Assembly: GCA_012845835.1 (NCBI GenBank)
Contig: JABAKD010000016.1
Span: forward strand, 7,399,919 to 7,463,918
Direction: 5' to 3'
Length of the DNA stretch: 64,000 nt
Source: Undaria pinnatifida
Taxonomy: Eukaryota; Sar; Phaeophyceae; Laminariales; Alariaceae
Of the stretch, positions 33,111-64,000 are shown piece after piece. Both the position numbers and the translations under genes were made by a program. The number at the start of each line of letters is the position of its first letter. The first letter of the stretch is position 1. The notes below the pieces were generated by a model. That model was not told where the DNA came from and ran no database searches. It saw only the letters and a program-made list of their open reading frames with translations.

Positions 33111-35167
33111 GGAATTCGCAAACACGCTAGCGTGGTCTTGTCAACCGCGTACAGAGAGTATCATGCTGGGAGTGTGCAGCAGTACGATTAGCATCAGGCT
33201 ATATGTGTGTCGGGAGATCTCCTTGCGGTGTAACTCAGGCACACCCCGTGCCTACCTCAGCGACCCGGGCTGCTGCTTCGTGTGAATGATGCTGCTGCCG
33301 CTCACACACCAAAATGTACGGAAATATGATATCTATTTGATATTAATATTACTACAAAAAAGTTTATTATATTTTCGGCCAGTGCGGTACAGGGCGGCGT
33401 TTCGGCGGCAGACTCACAGCATGACCGAAACAATAATAACAAAAGTTGAAGGAAATCACTGCTACTCCTTATTACTAGTATTATCATTATGATTGCCTTC
33501 GGACAACGTGTAGCATGAGCTTCAGCAATGATCACCCATAAACACTCCCATATGGTAGAAACAAAACCAATGGAAACCCATAAAAAAAGGAAACCTATGG
33601 ACGAACTATTGTACCTCCCTCTGCTGTACCTGCTCTGTTTAGATTCGTCAAATGTGCCCCCGAAAAAGCCCCAAAAGGGTGAACGGCTCAAAACAACTGT
33701 AGCCGGCATGGTCAAAAAAAGGTACAAATACTCAACAGATCGTAGTAAACTAAAAAAAAACACCTTGGCTTCAAGGAATTTATTATTTTTCCATTACCCT
33801 GGGGCAGTGCTAAAATAAAGGTACTCGACTACTATTCCAAAACAAGCACTAACAGCACCCCACCACCGCGGTCTTACCTCGGTCTAAACGCACGAAACAT
33901 GGAGGTCCAGTGCCGGTATGTGCTAGTACGGGGAGCGGTAGCATAGGCAATACCCGCGCGAGTACGTACAATACTCGCGCGAGCACCCGGGTACAAGTAC
34001 CGGACGCTCACCGAACACAATCCTTCCCATGACCCCGGACACATACACCGGAAACACGCAAAACACCCCCCTTCGTTGGAAGAGTCATAGTCCAACAAAA
34101 AAAATTGCACCCGTACACAAAAAACAGAGACAATAAGGCGACAATGTGAGAACAAGACACTGGGCTCGATGGTTTCCAGATACTGATCACGTCCTATGGC
34201 AGCTCATGCAATTTTCGGCCTACTACTAAACGGCATGTGAAGATGCTCAACAACCCGAAGGTGTCATCACCACACCCGGCGACATACTGTCGTCCCGTTT
34301 CAATCGATAATATCTCGGTCTACGGAAAAGAAAAAAAAACACGCAGACCTGAACTAAAATCCCCGTTTAATGGTGACACTACGAAAATATTGCGCCCTGG
34401 GCAGCACCTCGCCACAGCAAGCAGTGCTATCACCACAAAAACTGTGTACAGGCGACCCTTTGTGAAAACACTGACGGATGCCCGTTGAGTACTACTAGGA
34501 AAACCTCGCAAAAACAACACACTGAAAGATAAATTATTACACAACGTGCGGGCATTACCCCCCGCGCCTTTCCACAACAAGAAACTAAAGCTACACGAAT
34601 CTCCAAGCGATAGCGAGAACGCAACCTAAACACAGCACCGTCAGCGATGGCGAGCATGCAACCAAAACATAGAAAAAGCGAATAATGCAACCCCGACGAT
34701 ACAACAGCCTTCCACAGGCGCAGCAGCAGCAGTCCTAAACGATGTCACGCAAAAAAGATCAAAGGGACAAAAAAAAACACATCTTGTCTTGTCGACGATG
34801 GCGCCATAACCGCGAACTCCATGCAAGCAAAAGAGTGCAGAGTACAGAAACCGACATCCCCTTTAGGGTTCCAGAGGGTAAACATATCCAAACAATTCGA
34901 CGATTACAGCATCAGCCACAGGATGCAATCCGTCCTGCTTGGGTAGGACGTCCATCGGAAGTGCGGCGTAGGGATATATTCGACACGTACGTGTGCAGCG
35001 CCATGATACTCGCGCTACTGAGCGTTCTTCCTAGACGCTTGATGAACCACTCTCGTTGTGTTTTTGGTCGTTACGAATGGACCTCGAAAGGGTTAAGCGA
35101 ATCGCACCCCCTGCGAATAATCCCAACTTATCGTCTGGCGTTTGGTTCGTACCATCCTCCATCAGCT
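33111..35167. other. Intergenic region between the convergent genes
   Basis: AT-rich and without recognisable genes. Open frames here lack splice context or similarity. The right part presumably carries the kinesin 3' UTR, but I see no decisive polyadenylation signal. Confidence 0.5.
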
Positions 35168-63601
<28,434 letters not shown>

Positions 63602-64000
63602 TGCCTCCTCGTCTGGTGGCCGGTAGCGCCCACCCGCACCGAGATGTAGTTGTAGTTGTCGCTGCGCAAGAGGAACCAAGCAGAATTTACAAACGGTTTT
63701 CGGGTTTTCAAGAAGAGATGGAGACATGCCGTGCGCGGGGTGTGGGGAGCACCTGTTCTCTCGTGGTTCTGTTTCCTTTGTTGTGCGTTTCGGATTTGGT
63801 TCAGCGTTGTCCCCGTGTCATTCGTCGTGCATCTGCTGTTGTTGGGGTATAATACCTCGGAAGAGGGCAGAGAAGGGAACACCACGAACCAGCCATGATA
63901 TAGCCAGAAGGGCGTACATTCTATTTTGCCCTTATTATGGCGAAGTCCTGTTTGCCCAAGGTCTCCATGGAGATAAGGTCGATTGAAACCGCCAACTGCT
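63602..64000 (-). other. Kinesin 5' flank
   Basis: Contains a TTCCTCTTGCGCAG acceptor-like site at 63662-63675, which suggests a spliced 5' UTR. No TATA-like element is evident. Confidence 0.4.

Overview
This 64 kb window is nuclear DNA from a repeat-rich eukaryote. Coding sequence is cut into short exons (75-400 nt) by introns that mostly exceed 1 kb. Splice sites are GT-AG with a few likely GC-AG donors, and exons are far more GC-rich than introns. Introns hold LINE tails, a tyrosine-recombinase relic, a TRIM-like element, pogo-like MITEs and many simple-sequence arrays. A photosynthetic stramenopile such as a brown alga would fit, but nothing here proves the lineage. All exon models below come from reading splice sites, phases and protein similarity by eye.

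Two genes converge tail to tail. On the + strand (1250 to 31456) lies the 3' part of a long coiled-coil protein. I find 20 exons encoding about 998 residues, with the N-terminus beyond the left edge. It is rich in Glu/Lys/Arg/Ala, has no recognisable enzymatic domain, and has one non-coiled basic segment near its C-terminus. On the - strand (63601 down to 35168) lies a complete kinesin-4-like chromokinesin gene of 21 exons and about 1,670 residues. It encodes an N-terminal motor, a long coiled coil containing kinesin-4-type segments, an acidic stretch, a SAP putative DNA-binding domain and a basic Ser/Gly-rich tail. Every junction in both models keeps the reading frame.

The gap between the genes (31457-35167) holds an LTR-like solo fragment and a decayed tyrosine-recombinase gene whose catalytic tyrosine position is now two stop codons.

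The most unusual feature is that many exons of both genes have a degenerate copy of themselves, or of one splice boundary, within about 400 bp. These pseudo-exons have stops or frameshifts, except one that is fully open and phase-compatible (25018-25167). A second pattern is that pyrimidine-rich simple repeats (poly-C, CCCTA, CT-rich, TTGC) sit, in sense orientation, just upstream of 3' splice sites in both genes. A third is that LINE 3' ends terminate in poly-C instead of poly-A.
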